This document shows positions 1-8,982 of a stretch of 64,000 bases of DNA, one piece after another. Each line of letters opens with the position of its first letter. The first letter of the stretch is position 1. Source of the DNA: Paramagnetospirillum magneticum AMB-1 (GTDB lineage Bacteria > Pseudomonadota > Alphaproteobacteria > Rhodospirillales > Magnetospirillaceae); the NCBI RefSeq assembly GCF_000009985.1, contig NC_007626.1, positions 4,023,943 to 4,087,942 on the forward strand. Direction: 5' to 3'. Both the position numbers and the translations under genes were made by a program. The notes under the pieces are model-generated. The model ran no database searches. It was given only the letters and a program-made list of their open reading frames with translations, and was not told the DNA's origin.

Positions 1-252
1 TTCCCGCTGGCGCTCGAACTGAACGCCCATACCGCATACACCGACGATGTCGGCGTCGGTGGTCGGGGGAATCGGTTCGATGTTTTCGTCGATGATCTCG
101 ACCCGCCAAAGGGCGGGGCACAGCGCCGCCAGCGTTGCCAGGCCGAGGGGGGGATTCACCGCCTTCTTGCCCGGCAACACATGATCAATGGCCCATCTGA
201 AGCTCCAGAAGCTTTCGGGGAACCTCGGATTGATCAGTAGCAGACTGGGCAT
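1..252 (-). CDS. B12-binding domain radical SAM protein (N-terminal fragment)
   Basis: The reading frame begins with ATG at 252 and runs off the left edge, so only the first 84 residues are visible. They start MPSLLLINPRFPESFWSFRW and continue through PPLGLATLAAL and VEIIDENIEPI to DADIVGVCGMGVQF. This is the usual start of the cobalamin-binding (Rossmann-like) domain that precedes the radical SAM core in B12-dependent methylases and related enzymes. The radical SAM cysteines would lie outside the window, so the substrate cannot be named. It is the first visible gene of the integrated element that ends at holC and is co-oriented with its neighbours. Confidence 0.75.
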   Translation of the reverse strand, partial: MPSLLLINPRFPESFWSFRWAIDHVLPGKKAVNPPLGLATLAALCPALWRVEIIDENIEPIPPTTDADIVGVCGMGVQFERQRE

Positions 253-269
253 CCGCGTCTCCTGTTCCC

Positions 270-533
270 TTACTCCGGCAACGCGCTGCTGAAGAAGGGG
301 AGTATCACTTCAAGGGTGTCGCTGCGTATCCGCTCGCGCCCGCCCACCTTGACGAAGAAGCAATGGTCGCGGTGACAGTAGGCCAGTTCCTTGACGGCGC
401 CTGACGCCGCTTTACAGGCCATGATCGGTGTGTCCCCGCTCCCGTTGGACCGAGACACCACATCGGCAACAGTCTGTCGGTCGATCATATCCGTCTCCGG
501 AGCAGGAATGGGGATGGATTGGGCCATCCCCAT
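270..533 (-). CDS. Hypothetical protein, 87 aa
   Basis: This small ORF lies between the phasin-like gene, 11 bp upstream of it, and the radical SAM gene, 17 bp downstream, all on the minus strand, so it may belong to one transcript. The product has a hydrophilic start, a middle section with paired cysteine and histidine (YCHRDHCFF) and a C-terminal stretch with alternating charge. ATG at 533 and ATG at 527 are both possible starts, and no strong ribosome site distinguishes them. I do not recognise a family. Tight packing and codon use like its neighbours are the only support for it being real. Confidence 0.5.
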   Translation of the reverse strand: MGMAQSIPIPAPETDMIDRQTVADVVSRSNGSGDTPIMACKAASGAVKELAYCHRDHCFFVKVGGRERIRSDTLEVILPFFSSALPE

Positions 534-544
534 CGCCTGTCAGC

Positions 545-973
545 CTACTTGCCGTCCAGCGATCCGAGAATGCATGACGGTAGGGCGGACAAAGCCGTGA
601 ACGCTTCGCAAGCGGCATTGATCTGACGCTCTGCCAATTGGGTATTGGCGTCCATCAGACGCTGGACCTGCTTCATCATGTCCGAGGCGCTCTCCTCGAC
701 TTTGGCCGACGCGGACCTTTCGTCGGTCAGGCCGGATATCATCGCTTTGGCGCAGGTCGAACCGATGTCGCGGACCTCGTTGCCGTAATCGGCATATCCT
801 CCGATCACGGCTTGACCGGCGACCCGGGAGATTTCCGCCAAATCCCTGGCGCATTTGAACATACCGTCACGGGCGATGGCCGAGGTCTCGGCCCATTGAG
901 CCACGGAAATCACGTTGTCGATGGAGGTGGTCTCCGCGGTAGCTTTGGCGGAATTGGCCTTGACTGTCGTCAT
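545..973 (-). CDS. Phasin-like helical protein
   Basis: The 142-residue product is almost entirely predicted helix, with a low-complexity start rich in Thr, Ala and Lys (MTTVKANSAKATAETT). A long amphipathic stretch follows, including VAQWAETSAIARDGMFKCARDL and a segment around MMKQVQRLMDANTQLAERQ. This layout and length match phasins, the granule-coating proteins of polyhydroxyalkanoate-storing alphaproteobacteria. A GGAAAAG-like ribosome site precedes the ATG at 973. No PHA synthase gene is visible nearby, so the assignment rests on composition and pattern alone. A generic helical protein is the alternative. Confidence 0.5.
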   Translation of the reverse strand: MTTVKANSAKATAETTSIDNVISVAQWAETSAIARDGMFKCARDLAEISRVAGQAVIGGYADYGNEVRDIGSTCAKAMISGLTDERSASAKVEESASDMMKQVQRLMDANTQLAERQINAACEAFTALSALPSCILGSLDGK

Positions 974-1085
974 CGCGGCTTTTCCTTTGGTTGGATTGAA
1001 ATTTCAGTGGATGGCGAGTGTTACGAAATTCGTGCCCCCTGCATGCCAAGGAACGATGTGCCCGGCCTGGGGAGCGTTTAGTCCA

Positions 1086-1607
1086 TCAGGGCCCCGGTTG
1101 TTCAGCCTCACAGATAAAGCTCACGGCGGCGGCGCGGATGATGGGGCGGAGCCTCCCGTGCTCCGAAGTCGGATCGAAAGCCGATCTAAGACGACCCTTT
1201 TTGTATATTTGTCCCACCATCCAGGGGGCGAACCCCCCGCCGCCGCCGCCCTCGCGGTAGGCCAACACGGCCCTGGTACGGATGCGCGCGATGTCGCCGC
1301 CTGCCGCCAAGCCATGAGCCACCCGCCTGTTGATCGGAATGATGGCGCCGATATCGTCATCGTTGACGCCGCGACCTTGGCCCGAGGAGCCATGAATAAC
1401 GAATTCGGCGTCGCGGGACGTCGGAACGGCCCAGCCGTTGCCGACGCCGCATTCGCGGACCACAAGCCACACACGGAAATTGGCGTTCAACGCGTCCTTG
1501 AAGGCGGCCGTGTCGTTGGCGGCCTCGATGCCGTCGGCGGCCTCCATCAGGGCGGCGATGCAGAGTTCCGCTAAAGTCGGGTGGAGATGCACGAGTGCCG
1601 GAGTCAT
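1086..1607 (-). CDS. Hypothetical protein, 173 aa
   Basis: I chose the ATG at 1607, preceded by a good ribosome site (GGGAGG about 8 bases upstream), rather than the longer frame that opens near 1706. The first 60 residues are helical (LHPTLAELCIAALMEAADGI, then AFKDALNANFRVWLVVREC). The rest is glycine-rich, with a run of six glycines around residue 126. No family is recognised. The change in character after about residue 110 could mean an old frameshift. It is co-oriented with the other genes of this part of the element but separated from them by about 110-150 bp on each side. Confidence 0.5.
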   Translation of the reverse strand: MTPALVHLHPTLAELCIAALMEAADGIEAANDTAAFKDALNANFRVWLVVRECGVGNGWAVPTSRDAEFVIHGSSGQGRGVNDDDIGAIIPINRRVAHGLAAGGDIARIRTRAVLAYREGGGGGGFAPWMVGQIYKKGRLRSAFDPTSEHGRLRPIIRAAAVSFICEAEQPGP

Positions 1608-1753
1608 TACCCTGCCTCCCAGGTGCGGCTCACCGATATTTTTCCAGCCATTGCTCGCTAAAGGTAGTGCGTAGCGGAGGCGTGGACAATTCCCGGTTAT
1701 GTGCACGGCGACTACCCTGAAACAGGTAGGCTCCCGCGACTCCCCTTACGCAA

Positions 1754-2398
1754 TCACGAGGGAATCAGCCCCTCGTGAACGGCATAGCGGATCAAGTCGG
1801 CAGTACGATTCATCCCGAGCTTCTGCTTGATATTGCGACGATGGACCTCCACCGTCCCCACGGCAATGCCGAGGCTGGCGGCAATTTCGGCGGAGCGCAG
1901 GCCGCCTGCCAGTAGAACCAACACCTCCCGTTCCCGCTTGCCCAGCACGCTGGGCGGCGGCGCGACGGTGTCTGCATCCGACTGGATATGGCGGAGCATG
2001 ACCTGGGTTGCTTCCGGCGAGAGGAAGCTGCTTCCCCCCGCCACGGCGCGGATGGCGGAAACCAACTCATCAGCTCCGGACGACTTAACCACGTAACCAT
2101 GGGCGCCCGCCTTCAGCATCTCCTCGATATAGATGCGGTCGGCAAAGCCCGACAGGGCGACGATACGCAAGTCGGGATGCCGCCTGATCGCCGTACGAGC
2201 CACCTCGATACCGTTGAGGTCCGGCAGGCCGATGTCGAGAACCAGAACGTCCGGACAGGCCAGATCAAGGGAAGCCAAGGTATCGGCACCGGAATTGGCT
2301 TCGGCGACAATCTCCATGTCCGACTCGGCTTCCAGCGGCGCCCGAAGCGCCTCTCGGAACATGCGGTGGTCGTCGACCAGCATGACGCGGATGGTCAT
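1754..2398 (-). CDS. NarL/FixJ-family response regulator
   Basis: The 214-residue protein has a receiver domain (residues about 1-120) with the acidic pocket in VMLVDDH, a phospho-acceptor Asp in VLVLDIGLP, and conserved Ser and Lys in ALSGF and YVVKS. A LuxR/GerE helix-turn-helix follows (LGKREREVLVLLAGGLRSAE through VEVHRRNIKQKLG). It should bind DNA after phosphorylation. The start codon overlaps the stop of the upstream kinase gene (ATGA), which marks translational coupling, and that kinase belongs to the class that partners NarL-type regulators. Target genes cannot be read from the sequence. The pair sits within the integrated element rather than the core chromosome. Confidence 0.93.
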   Translation of the reverse strand: MTIRVMLVDDHRMFREALRAPLEAESDMEIVAEANSGADTLASLDLACPDVLVLDIGLPDLNGIEVARTAIRRHPDLRIVALSGFADRIYIEEMLKAGAHGYVVKSSGADELVSAIRAVAGGSSFLSPEATQVMLRHIQSDADTVAPPPSVLGKREREVLVLLAGGLRSAEIAASLGIAVGTVEVHRRNIKQKLGMNRTADLIRYAVHEGLIPS

Positions 2399-4011
2399 GG
2401 CAGCATCTCCGTGGGCGCGGAATCATTGTAATCGAACGGCATTTCCAGGACGACGGTGGTCCCCTCGCCCGGGCGAGTTTGGATGTCCATGACTCCCTTG
2501 AGGAAGGTAATGCGCTCTCGCACGCTGGACAGTCCGAAACCACGCCGGGCTTCAAGGGTTGCTCGCCAGTCGATGAAACCGACGCCCTTGTCCGCGACCG
2601 TGATAATCAGGCGGTTATTGCAGACACGAAGTCCAATCCGGGCAGAACCCACACCCGCGTGCTTGGCGATGTTGATGACAAGTTCGCGCACAGCCCGGAA
2701 CAGAAGGGTTGACTGTCCCTCGGTGAGGGGTTTCGGGACGCCGTCGTCTTCCACTACGACCTGCAACCCGCGGCGCCGCCCCATTTCGTCCGCCAGCCAC
2801 GATATGGCCGCCACCAATCCCAAGTCCTTGAGCGCCGGGGGACTGAGTTTGGAGGTCAGCGAGCGCACTTCGCCACTGGCCTCGGAGAGAAGGCCGATCA
2901 ACTCAAGCGCCAAGGTCGCGGTGGGAAGCTCCTGCGGCAGAGCCTTCACCAGCCGGTCCAGTTTGAACCGGGCCAGATGCAGCGTCTGTCCCAGGCCGTC
3001 GTGAAGGTCCTTGGCGATGGAATGGCGCTCCCGCTCTTCGGAAAGCGTCGCCTCGATCGCCAGATTGCGGAGATGTTCCATATGCAGGGCGATGCGAGCC
3101 GCGGCTTCGTCTTCCTTCCGCGCGGTGATGTCGCGCAGCGCCGTGAGACGAAAAGCCCGCCCATCGTCGCTGAATGGCTGACCATGGGCCTCGACCTCGA
3201 TCCGGGAACCATCCCTGCGGACCATGCCGTGCTCGATATGGCTTTCATGACCGCGATGGATATTGTCCATGACGCGATCACGATCCTCGTCGGAGATCAA
3301 CTCCGCCACCGGTCGGCCGATCAACTCTGCTCGTGGGAAGCCGAGCATTTCGACCAGTTGCTCGTTCACATCGACGATGCGCCCCTTGGCGGAGATGGCA
3401 ATACCTTCGAAAGTCGACGCGGCGAGCAGGCTGTAACGCTTCTCGCTGGCTTGCAGCGCGATTTCGGTCTGCTTGATCCGGGTGATGTCGGTTATGGCGA
3501 CCCGAACCATCGCACCATGGACGGCATTCGTGACCCGCAGGCAATCCAGACGTGCCTCGATTGTGCCCTCGTCCCGACGCCGAAGCCGGAGGTCGGTTGT
3601 TCGATGGGGATCCTCCTGGTCGTTCAGAATGGCCGCCATGAAACGATGCCAGTCGTCGCCGCTTACCTCCGACACCAGGGCGCTGAACCGCAATTTCAGC
3701 AAGGCGGAGCGCTCGAAGCCCAGCATTGAAGAGAGAGTCAGATTGGCGGATTCGATGTGGCCGGATGAACCCAGCGTCACGTAACCGACCGGAGCGAATT
3801 CGTAGAGATCGATATATCGGTCCCGTGATTCTTCCAGTTCCAATTGAACCCGACGCAGTTCCTCGTTCTGCATCTCCAACTCGATCTGGTGGACGCGGAG
3901 TTCGTGGAGAAGATCGCTCTCCCCCTGATTCCGACGAGCCTGCACCTCGGCCTTCGCGCGATGCGCGTCCTGAGATTTATCCACTTTGGAAGAGCCGGGC
4001 CTCGTGGTCAT
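2395..4011 (-). CDS. PAS-domain sensor histidine kinase (HisKA_3 type)
   Basis: I used the ATG at 4011, preceded by AGAGG, instead of the open frame extending to 4206; this gives 538 residues. The N-terminus is a charged coiled coil (LLHELRVHQIELEMQNEELR). Two PAS domains follow, at roughly residues 60-180 and 190-310. The dimerisation and phospho-acceptor motif SEERERHSIAKDLHDGLGQT is of HisKA_3 type, and a HATPase domain contains ADKGVGF. No membrane segments are visible, so it is probably cytoplasmic and senses an internal signal. It overlaps the downstream NarL-type regulator by 4 bp, and the two form a canonical pair. Confidence 0.9.
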   Translation of the reverse strand: MTTRPGSSKVDKSQDAHRAKAEVQARRNQGESDLLHELRVHQIELEMQNEELRRVQLELEESRDRYIDLYEFAPVGYVTLGSSGHIESANLTLSSMLGFERSALLKLRFSALVSEVSGDDWHRFMAAILNDQEDPHRTTDLRLRRRDEGTIEARLDCLRVTNAVHGAMVRVAITDITRIKQTEIALQASEKRYSLLAASTFEGIAISAKGRIVDVNEQLVEMLGFPRAELIGRPVAELISDEDRDRVMDNIHRGHESHIEHGMVRRDGSRIEVEAHGQPFSDDGRAFRLTALRDITARKEDEAAARIALHMEHLRNLAIEATLSEERERHSIAKDLHDGLGQTLHLARFKLDRLVKALPQELPTATLALELIGLLSEASGEVRSLTSKLSPPALKDLGLVAAISWLADEMGRRRGLQVVVEDDGVPKPLTEGQSTLLFRAVRELVINIAKHAGVGSARIGLRVCNNRLIITVADKGVGFIDWRATLEARRGFGLSSVRERITFLKGVMDIQTRPGEGTTVVLEMPFDYNDSAPTEMLP

Positions 4012-4242
4012 GATGTGAACCTCTGCTCCACGCCCGATCCAAACTAGGCTATTGCCATTCTTACACGGTAGCAAAGAATCGCTGGAAGGGAGCCGCGGTT
4101 GTCCGACCAAAGGGCGCATGCGCGTCGGCGATCCTAGAATACCATGCCGACGTTGTCGGCTTTGCCTGTACTGGACCCGATAGCCGCCCGTCCGCTTCCG
4201 GCCCATGGCGGTCGTTCCCTGAAATGGTAGCGTGCGGTGAGA

Positions 4243-4914
4243 CTACATCCCATCGATGCCCCCGTCCCTTGAGCGCTTCGGGGATGCGACACCCTCCACC
4301 TGAGCAGATGGCGGGCGAGGCGGCTCTTCATTCGAAGGCCGCGACTTCACCACCACCTGCCGCAGATGCCCGATCAGTTCGTCAGCAAAGGCCGCCGTGA
4401 TAGGGGCGTCGCTCGACTTCAATTGGCAGTCTCGCTCCACCAGCATGGTAAACAGGATGCCCAGTTGCTTCGCCGTCGCCGGGGGATCCGGCGTATTTGC
4501 CGGACGCCGTGCGAGCGCGTCGGCGACACGCATTTCCACCCCCGCATCGATCTCTATCTGGTCGAGCCGATGAGCCTCCACCTGCGCCTGCCAGGCTCGT
4601 CGGGCCTCGGCCACTTTTTGCGCTGTGTGACGCGCGCTCTCAGCGGCGGCTTGCGTTCGGGCATGCTGCTCGCGGACGCGGGCCTCCTCTTCGACCTGCC
4701 GCCGTTCCGCCTGGCGCGCTTCCGAGATGGCTTTGTCCGAGAAATTGGCAACATTCCAATGGTCGATCCCCCGCTCGGCCGCAAGCTCGGCCAATTTTCG
4801 ATCCAGAGCGTCGGGCCGCGTGGTGGCAATGGGCAGGTCTCCGGGCTTTGGTTCGCCCAGGAAGATCTGGCGCGTCCCGAAGCCTGGGACTTTCTCGATA
4901 ACGAAGACTGTGAG
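4243..4914 (-). pseudogene. 3' part of a gene split by the IS3 element
   Basis: This open frame continues from the IS junction down to a stop at 4243, giving about 224 residues with no credible start of its own. It begins LTVFVIEKVPGFGTRQIFLG, passes through a long charged helical segment (about 60 residues rich in Glu, Arg, Ala and Gln, likely coiled coil) and ends in a Pro/Ser-rich tail. Deleting 1,266 bp (4915-6180, the IS plus a 4-bp repeat) fuses it in frame to the ORF at 6185-6837, giving VVVEL then TVFVIEK across the seam. I infer one ancestral gene of about 440 codons. I do not recognise its function. Confidence 0.6.
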
Positions 4915-4997
4915 CTATGAGCTACTCCCCGGAAATTGGACACTGACGGAAGCTACGATCTGATGTTTGCTGATCCCCAACTACGAGGAGATCAGAG

Positions 4998-5291
4998 ATG
5001 TCGAAGCGCAGGAACCATGACGCGGCCTTCAAGGCGCGTGTCGCCCTTGAGGCGCTGAAGGGCGAGCGGACGGTATCGGAATTGGCGTCGGCCTATGGCG
5101 TCCATCCGACCATGATCCATCAATGGAAGAAGTCCCTGCTGGACGGGGCGGCGGAGATCTTCGAACGCGGGGCCAAGAAGAAGGCCGAGGTGGACGAGGA
5201 TACGGTGCGATCCCTGCACGCCAAGATCGGGGAGCTGGCCGTGGCCAACGATTTTTTGTCTCGAAAGCTCAAGCCGTGGACCGGCAAGTGA
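4998..5291 (+). CDS. IS3-family transposase OrfA
   Basis: This 97-residue protein has the helix-turn-helix of IS3 OrfA proteins: SKRRNHDAAFKARVALEAL, then SELASAYGVHPTMIHQWKK, followed by a leucine-containing coiled region. It binds the inverted repeats and regulates transposition. Near its 3' end a run of six T (5252-5257) sits where the OrfA frame (DFLSRK) and the -1 frame (RFFVSK) overlap. This is the expected place for programmed -1 frameshifting that makes the OrfAB transposase. The frame looks intact. Confidence 0.92.
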   Translation: MSKRRNHDAAFKARVALEALKGERTVSELASAYGVHPTMIHQWKKSLLDGAAEIFERGAKKKAEVDEDTVRSLHAKIGELAVANDFLSRKLKPWTGK

Positions 5292-5299
5292 GGCGGACC

Positions 5300-6145
5300 A
5301 TGATCGAGCCCAAACACCCGGCGCTGTCGATCGGCGCCCAGTGCCACCTGCTGTCCATTGCGCGATCATCGTTCTATTACGAGCCCTTGGGCGAGACGGA
5401 GGCAAACCTGGAGCTGATGCGGTTGATCGACCGCCAATTCCTGGAAACGCCGTTCTATGGTGTCCGTCAGATGGCTTGGCATCTCCAGAACGAGGGCCAC
5501 CCGGTCAACGTCAAGCGCGTCCGGCGGCTGATGCGGCTCATGGGCCTGATGCCGATCTACCAGAAGCCCAACACCAGCAAGCCCGCCAAGGGCCACAAGA
5601 CCTATCCCTACCTGCTGCGGGGCCTGCGGATCGACCGGCCCAATCAGGTCTGGTGCGCCGACATCACCTATCTGCCCATGCGCCGGGGATTCCTTTATCT
5701 GATCGCCATCATGGACTGGGCCACCCGGAAAGTGCTGGCCTGGCGCATCTCCAACACGCTCGAGGCCGACTTCTGCGTCGAGGTGCTCAACGAGGCCATC
5801 CTGCGCTTCGGCCCGCCGGAGATCATGAACACCGACCAGGGCAGCCAGTTTACATCCTTCGCCTGGATCGACCGGCTGAAGCGGGCCGGAACCCGCATCT
5901 CCATGGACGGCAAGGGCCGTTGCATCGACAACGTCTTTATCGAGCGCCTGTGGCGGTCCCTAAAATACGAATGCGTCTATCTCCATGCCTGGGAAACCGG
6001 CTCGCAAGCAAGGGCCGGGATCGGACCCTGGATCACCTTCTACAACCACAAACGGCCCCACGCCGCCCATGGCGGAAGGACCCCCGCCGTGGTCTACTGG
6101 AACACCATCAACCAAACCGATCAGCAGGCCCGGAGAGTAGCTTAA
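5300..6145 (+). CDS. IS3-family transposase OrfB (DDE integrase core)
   Basis: The ATG at 5300 starts MIEPKHPALSIGAQCHLL, the usual beginning of OrfB; the frame is open further upstream to 5123 in the -1 phase relative to OrfA, which allows an OrfAB fusion. The integrase core carries the catalytic triad in WCADITY, NTDQGSQF and FIERLWRSLKYE. An HTH_21-type segment lies near the N-terminus. Length and motifs are complete, so the element may still be active. It is embedded in a gene on the opposite strand and has no role in the neighbouring pathways. Confidence 0.93.
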   Translation: MIEPKHPALSIGAQCHLLSIARSSFYYEPLGETEANLELMRLIDRQFLETPFYGVRQMAWHLQNEGHPVNVKRVRRLMRLMGLMPIYQKPNTSKPAKGHKTYPYLLRGLRIDRPNQVWCADITYLPMRRGFLYLIAIMDWATRKVLAWRISNTLEADFCVEVLNEAILRFGPPEIMNTDQGSQFTSFAWIDRLKRAGTRISMDGKGRCIDNVFIERLWRSLKYECVYLHAWETGSQARAGIGPWITFYNHKRPHAAHGGRTPAVVYWNTINQTDQQARRVA

Positions 6146-6837
6146 ACTTCCCCGAATTCTGTCCAACCAATGGGGAGTAGCTCAACCACAACGTCGATGT
6201 TGCCGTTCTCGTCCCGCTTGGCTCGCTCTTCGGCCAATTCCAACGCGGAATTCATTTTGGAAAGGCGTGTCCGCATCCGCCCCTTGAGAGCGTCGGAGAC
6301 CTTGATCGTTGGGGCCTTCATCTTCCCCAGGCCGAATACTGCCTTAAGCAGTGGGCCGAACTTGCTATCTTTTCCGGGAGCAAGATTGACGCCCTGGCTG
6401 CTGATGTAATTGTCGTAGTCGGGCGTGCCGTAGTAGGCCAGATAGAAGGCATGGACGCGGGTGAGAGTGAGATAGATAAGTCGCCACACCTCGGCCTCGC
6501 CGGAAGCAACCCGGCCATCAGTCAGGTAGGCGTTATGGGCAGCCTGTTCGCAGGCCGAAGCCGCGTCCATGTAGGACTGCTTGCCGGGGAGGGCTGCCTC
6601 GATTTCATCGGCCGACATGCCCTCCGCGTCGTCGGCATTCTCGGCGGGAAGATCGGCCCTCTGGTCGAGCCCTGCATCGTCGGAAGAGGCGATGTCGTCG
6701 CCGATAACGTTACCGGAAGTAACGATATTTTCGGTCTCGGGCTGCGGCGCGGAATTGTTGGTCTGATCGGCGTTCATGGCGGTCTCCTGGGTGTCAGTAG
6801 TGGTGGAAGTGGCGGAAAGTTTGTCGTTGGTGATCAT
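6142..6837 (-). pseudogene. 5' part of a gene split by the IS3 element
   Basis: The frame opens with ATG at 6837 and runs 218 codons of native sequence to the IS edge, then reads 13 codons of IS sequence before a stop. The first 80 residues are acidic and disordered (many Thr, Asp, Glu, Asn). A helical core follows (SYMDAASACEQAAHNAYL, EVWRLIYLTLTRVHAFYLAY), and the native part ends NGNIDVVVEL. An ATG at 6777 (MNADQTNN) is an alternative start. It belongs with the fragment at 4243-4914. It lies 27 bp downstream of the DpdA-like gene, so it may have been its operon partner. Function unknown. Confidence 0.6.
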
Positions 6838-6864
6838 GATGTTCTCCAGAGGGGACGGGTTGGG

Positions 6865-8229
6865 TCAGGGGAAGGCGATCAGCGGCAGCCACTGCTCGGG
6901 CCTGTTGCTGCGCAGCATTTGGACGATCAGCGGGACGAGATTCCGTTCGTTCGCTACGAAGTAGCGGTCAACGACTGAGTAGGTCTGACGCAGGAAGGCT
7001 TCGGTGTTGACGAAGGCCATGGCCATCTGCCCGAGCGGGTTTAGGCCGCCATTTGCCTTGTCTCCCTGGAGGATGTAGGCCGAATGAAGCGGCGTCCCCT
7101 CCAGCACGGTGCCCTTCAGAAGGTCCTCGGTGGCGCTGATTTGCCACGGGGTGAAGCCGCTAAACGGGACGGCGGTCGTGTAGGGAAAGACCTTGCCCTC
7201 AGCGAACAGCAGCGGAAAGCGATGGGCACCGTCCTTCTTCAAGGAGCTATCGGGTAGGCGTTGCGTCGCAACGACATTGCCGGTGCCGAGATATCGGCTG
7301 CCGCCCTTTCCCATGTTCTTGGTCGGGTTCGAGGAGTCGCAGGAGATCGTGAATTTGGGGTCACGGAGTTCGTACCGAAGCGCCTTCTGGATCAGCGAGA
7401 AGATCGCGACCATCCGGGCGTCGGTGACGCCGAAGACATGCAGCCAATTGTTCCGGCCGGACAGCATGCCGTCGTGGTACATGTGCCAAAGCAAGAGCAG
7501 CAAATCTTCAGGCTCCAGCCACCAGAGCCCACCCAGCGCCCAACCCTCGCAGGCTTGTTCGCCCCAGAGCCGTACCTCATTGAGGTACTTGATGTGCCGG
7601 TACCAGTAGAGCAGGCTTTCCGGGCCATATCCGCCCGTCAGCCCTTGGATGACGTTCAGTAGGCGGTAGAGCCCCGCGATGCGGTGCCGAAGCTGATCCA
7701 AGATGTTGCTTTCGGTGCGCAGATGACAGTTCTGATAACCGGGGATGCCGGGCACGCCCCTGCGGAACGCGGCAGTGGGCACGTCCATGCCCGCGACGAT
7801 CACGTTGCCCATCTGGGCAAAGGCGTCCTGCCAAGCCCAGAGCTGATGTCGGCGCTGGAAGTATTCCTGGACGCTGAGTTGGCCAGTCGCCACCGAGAAG
7901 CCGCCGCTATCAAGAAACGTCGTCCCGAGCAGCAGATTGCGCCGCCATGCAGGGCTTACTTCCGCTTGTGAGGCAACGATATTGAGGTTGGCGTTGCCCG
8001 CACTGACCAAGGCGTAGGGGTAATGGAAGTACCCGCTGGTGTGCTGGAAGTTGAGAATGTCAAAGGACTTGAAACCGGCATAGGCAAGGAACTTCTGCGC
8101 CCGAGGGTCATTGACCAGATTGGTGTTGAACGGCTGAAGCGCCGGAAAAATGATCGCCCTGTGGCGGGTCAGGGACGTGAGGTCGGGTGGAGCCCAAGGT
8201 GGGGCTGCGGAGCAAAATGGTGTGGACAC
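6865..8229 (-). CDS. tRNA-guanine transglycosylase-like (DpdA-like) protein
   Basis: The product resembles the TGT-fold base exchange enzymes. FLDSGGFSV carries the general acid/base Asp, VAGMDVPTAAF and HVFGVTD fit the barrel strands, and TISCDSSNP fits the second catalytic Asp. No CxCxxC zinc motif of classical bacterial TGT is present, as in DpdA proteins that exchange guanine for a 7-deazaguanine in DNA. I chose GTG at 8229 because AGGAG lies 7 bases upstream of it; ATG at 8244 would place that site inside the gene. No preQ0 synthesis genes are visible beside it in this element, unlike the second DpdA-like gene at 23905. A tRNA or other nucleic acid target is also possible. Confidence 0.62.
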   Translation of the reverse strand: MSTPFCSAAPPWAPPDLTSLTRHRAIIFPALQPFNTNLVNDPRAQKFLAYAGFKSFDILNFQHTSGYFHYPYALVSAGNANLNIVASQAEVSPAWRRNLLLGTTFLDSGGFSVATGQLSVQEYFQRRHQLWAWQDAFAQMGNVIVAGMDVPTAAFRRGVPGIPGYQNCHLRTESNILDQLRHRIAGLYRLLNVIQGLTGGYGPESLLYWYRHIKYLNEVRLWGEQACEGWALGGLWWLEPEDLLLLLWHMYHDGMLSGRNNWLHVFGVTDARMVAIFSLIQKALRYELRDPKFTISCDSSNPTKNMGKGGSRYLGTGNVVATQRLPDSSLKKDGAHRFPLLFAEGKVFPYTTAVPFSGFTPWQISATEDLLKGTVLEGTPLHSAYILQGDKANGGLNPLGQMAMAFVNTEAFLRQTYSVVDRYFVANERNLVPLIVQMLRSNRPEQWLPLIAFP

Positions 8230-8244
8230 GATAATTCTCCTCAT

Positions 8245-8982
8245 TTCTGCCGTTGGCAGGGTTTGGACTACGGAACGGCTGGTTCGTGAGGGCTAGGCGA
8301 TCTCGACCACGGGGGCGCGGGCATAGCGATGCCCGACGCCTTGCCCAATAGGTCAAGACAAGAGGTTATGCCGATTGAAGTGGATTTATTCCGCAATGCA
8401 TCCAGGCATCACATTGGCGATGCCGGGAGCTACTGAGAATACATCTCGCATCTATATCGCATTATATTCCTTCGCTGTTGCCGCACGCATTGCGCGTTCT
8501 CGTTGATGCGATCCTATTCGCGTCGATATATACTTACAATTATGATTTTTAATGCGAATTTATCGTCACAATGACTTATTGCAGCGCATCGAATATTTGG
8601 TATGTAGCGTTTCACCGCGTTTTGGGGTGGGCTACGCGGGCGGAAGGGGGCTTTGGGGCTCGGCATGCGGAGAGCAAAACGGTCGAAAGATAACGTGTTG
8701 AAATTTCACACCTTTCTCTCTGTGTTTTTGGCACTTCTTCACAAGGGTGCAGCGGCGCACTGTTTCACGAGCTTCCGAGTGGTCCAGATGCTCAAAACCG
8801 GCATATATGCCTGACGCATAGTTGACATTTCATCTAATATGTGTATTCTGGCGCTCGGGTGGCGGCAAGGAAGCGAAAAAGAGCCGCCGAAGTTACCCCG
8901 GCGACTTCATAGATCGGTCTTGGCTATTGGGATCGCGTTCGTTAGGCGGATGGCTGTTACCGCCGGTAACGTTCCGCGCGGG
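8245..8982. other. Gene-free AT-rich stretch
   Basis: About 740 bp between the DpdA-like gene and the DUF3768 gene show no convincing ORF. The part from about 8440 to 8620 is markedly richer in A and T than the surroundings and has several CGCAT/GCGAAT words. A promoter-like pair on the plus strand (TTGACA at 8822-8827, TATTCT 16 bases later) has no obvious gene behind it. The stretch probably holds the promoter of the DpdA-like gene. Confidence 0.4.

Larger units (their letters stand above)
4917..6184 (+). mobile_element. IS3-family insertion sequence
   Basis: The element of about 1.26 kb carries the two overlapping transposase frames of the IS3 family. The ends share an inverted repeat: TGAGCTACTCCCC at 4918-4930 and its exact complement at 6172-6184, with similarity continuing inward to TTGGACA. 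A 4-bp direct repeat AGCT (4913-4916 and 6179-6182) is compatible with the target duplication, but the terminal repeat and the AGCT repeat overlap, so the exact ends are uncertain by a few bases. The left end shows TGAGCTA twice in tandem (4911-4924). The insertion interrupts a minus-strand gene. Confidence 0.9.

Noticed and set aside
8822..8849. TTGACA / TATTCT promoter-like pair on the plus strand
   Set aside because: No plus-strand gene follows before the minus-strand DUF3768 gene; kept only as a remark in the region entry.
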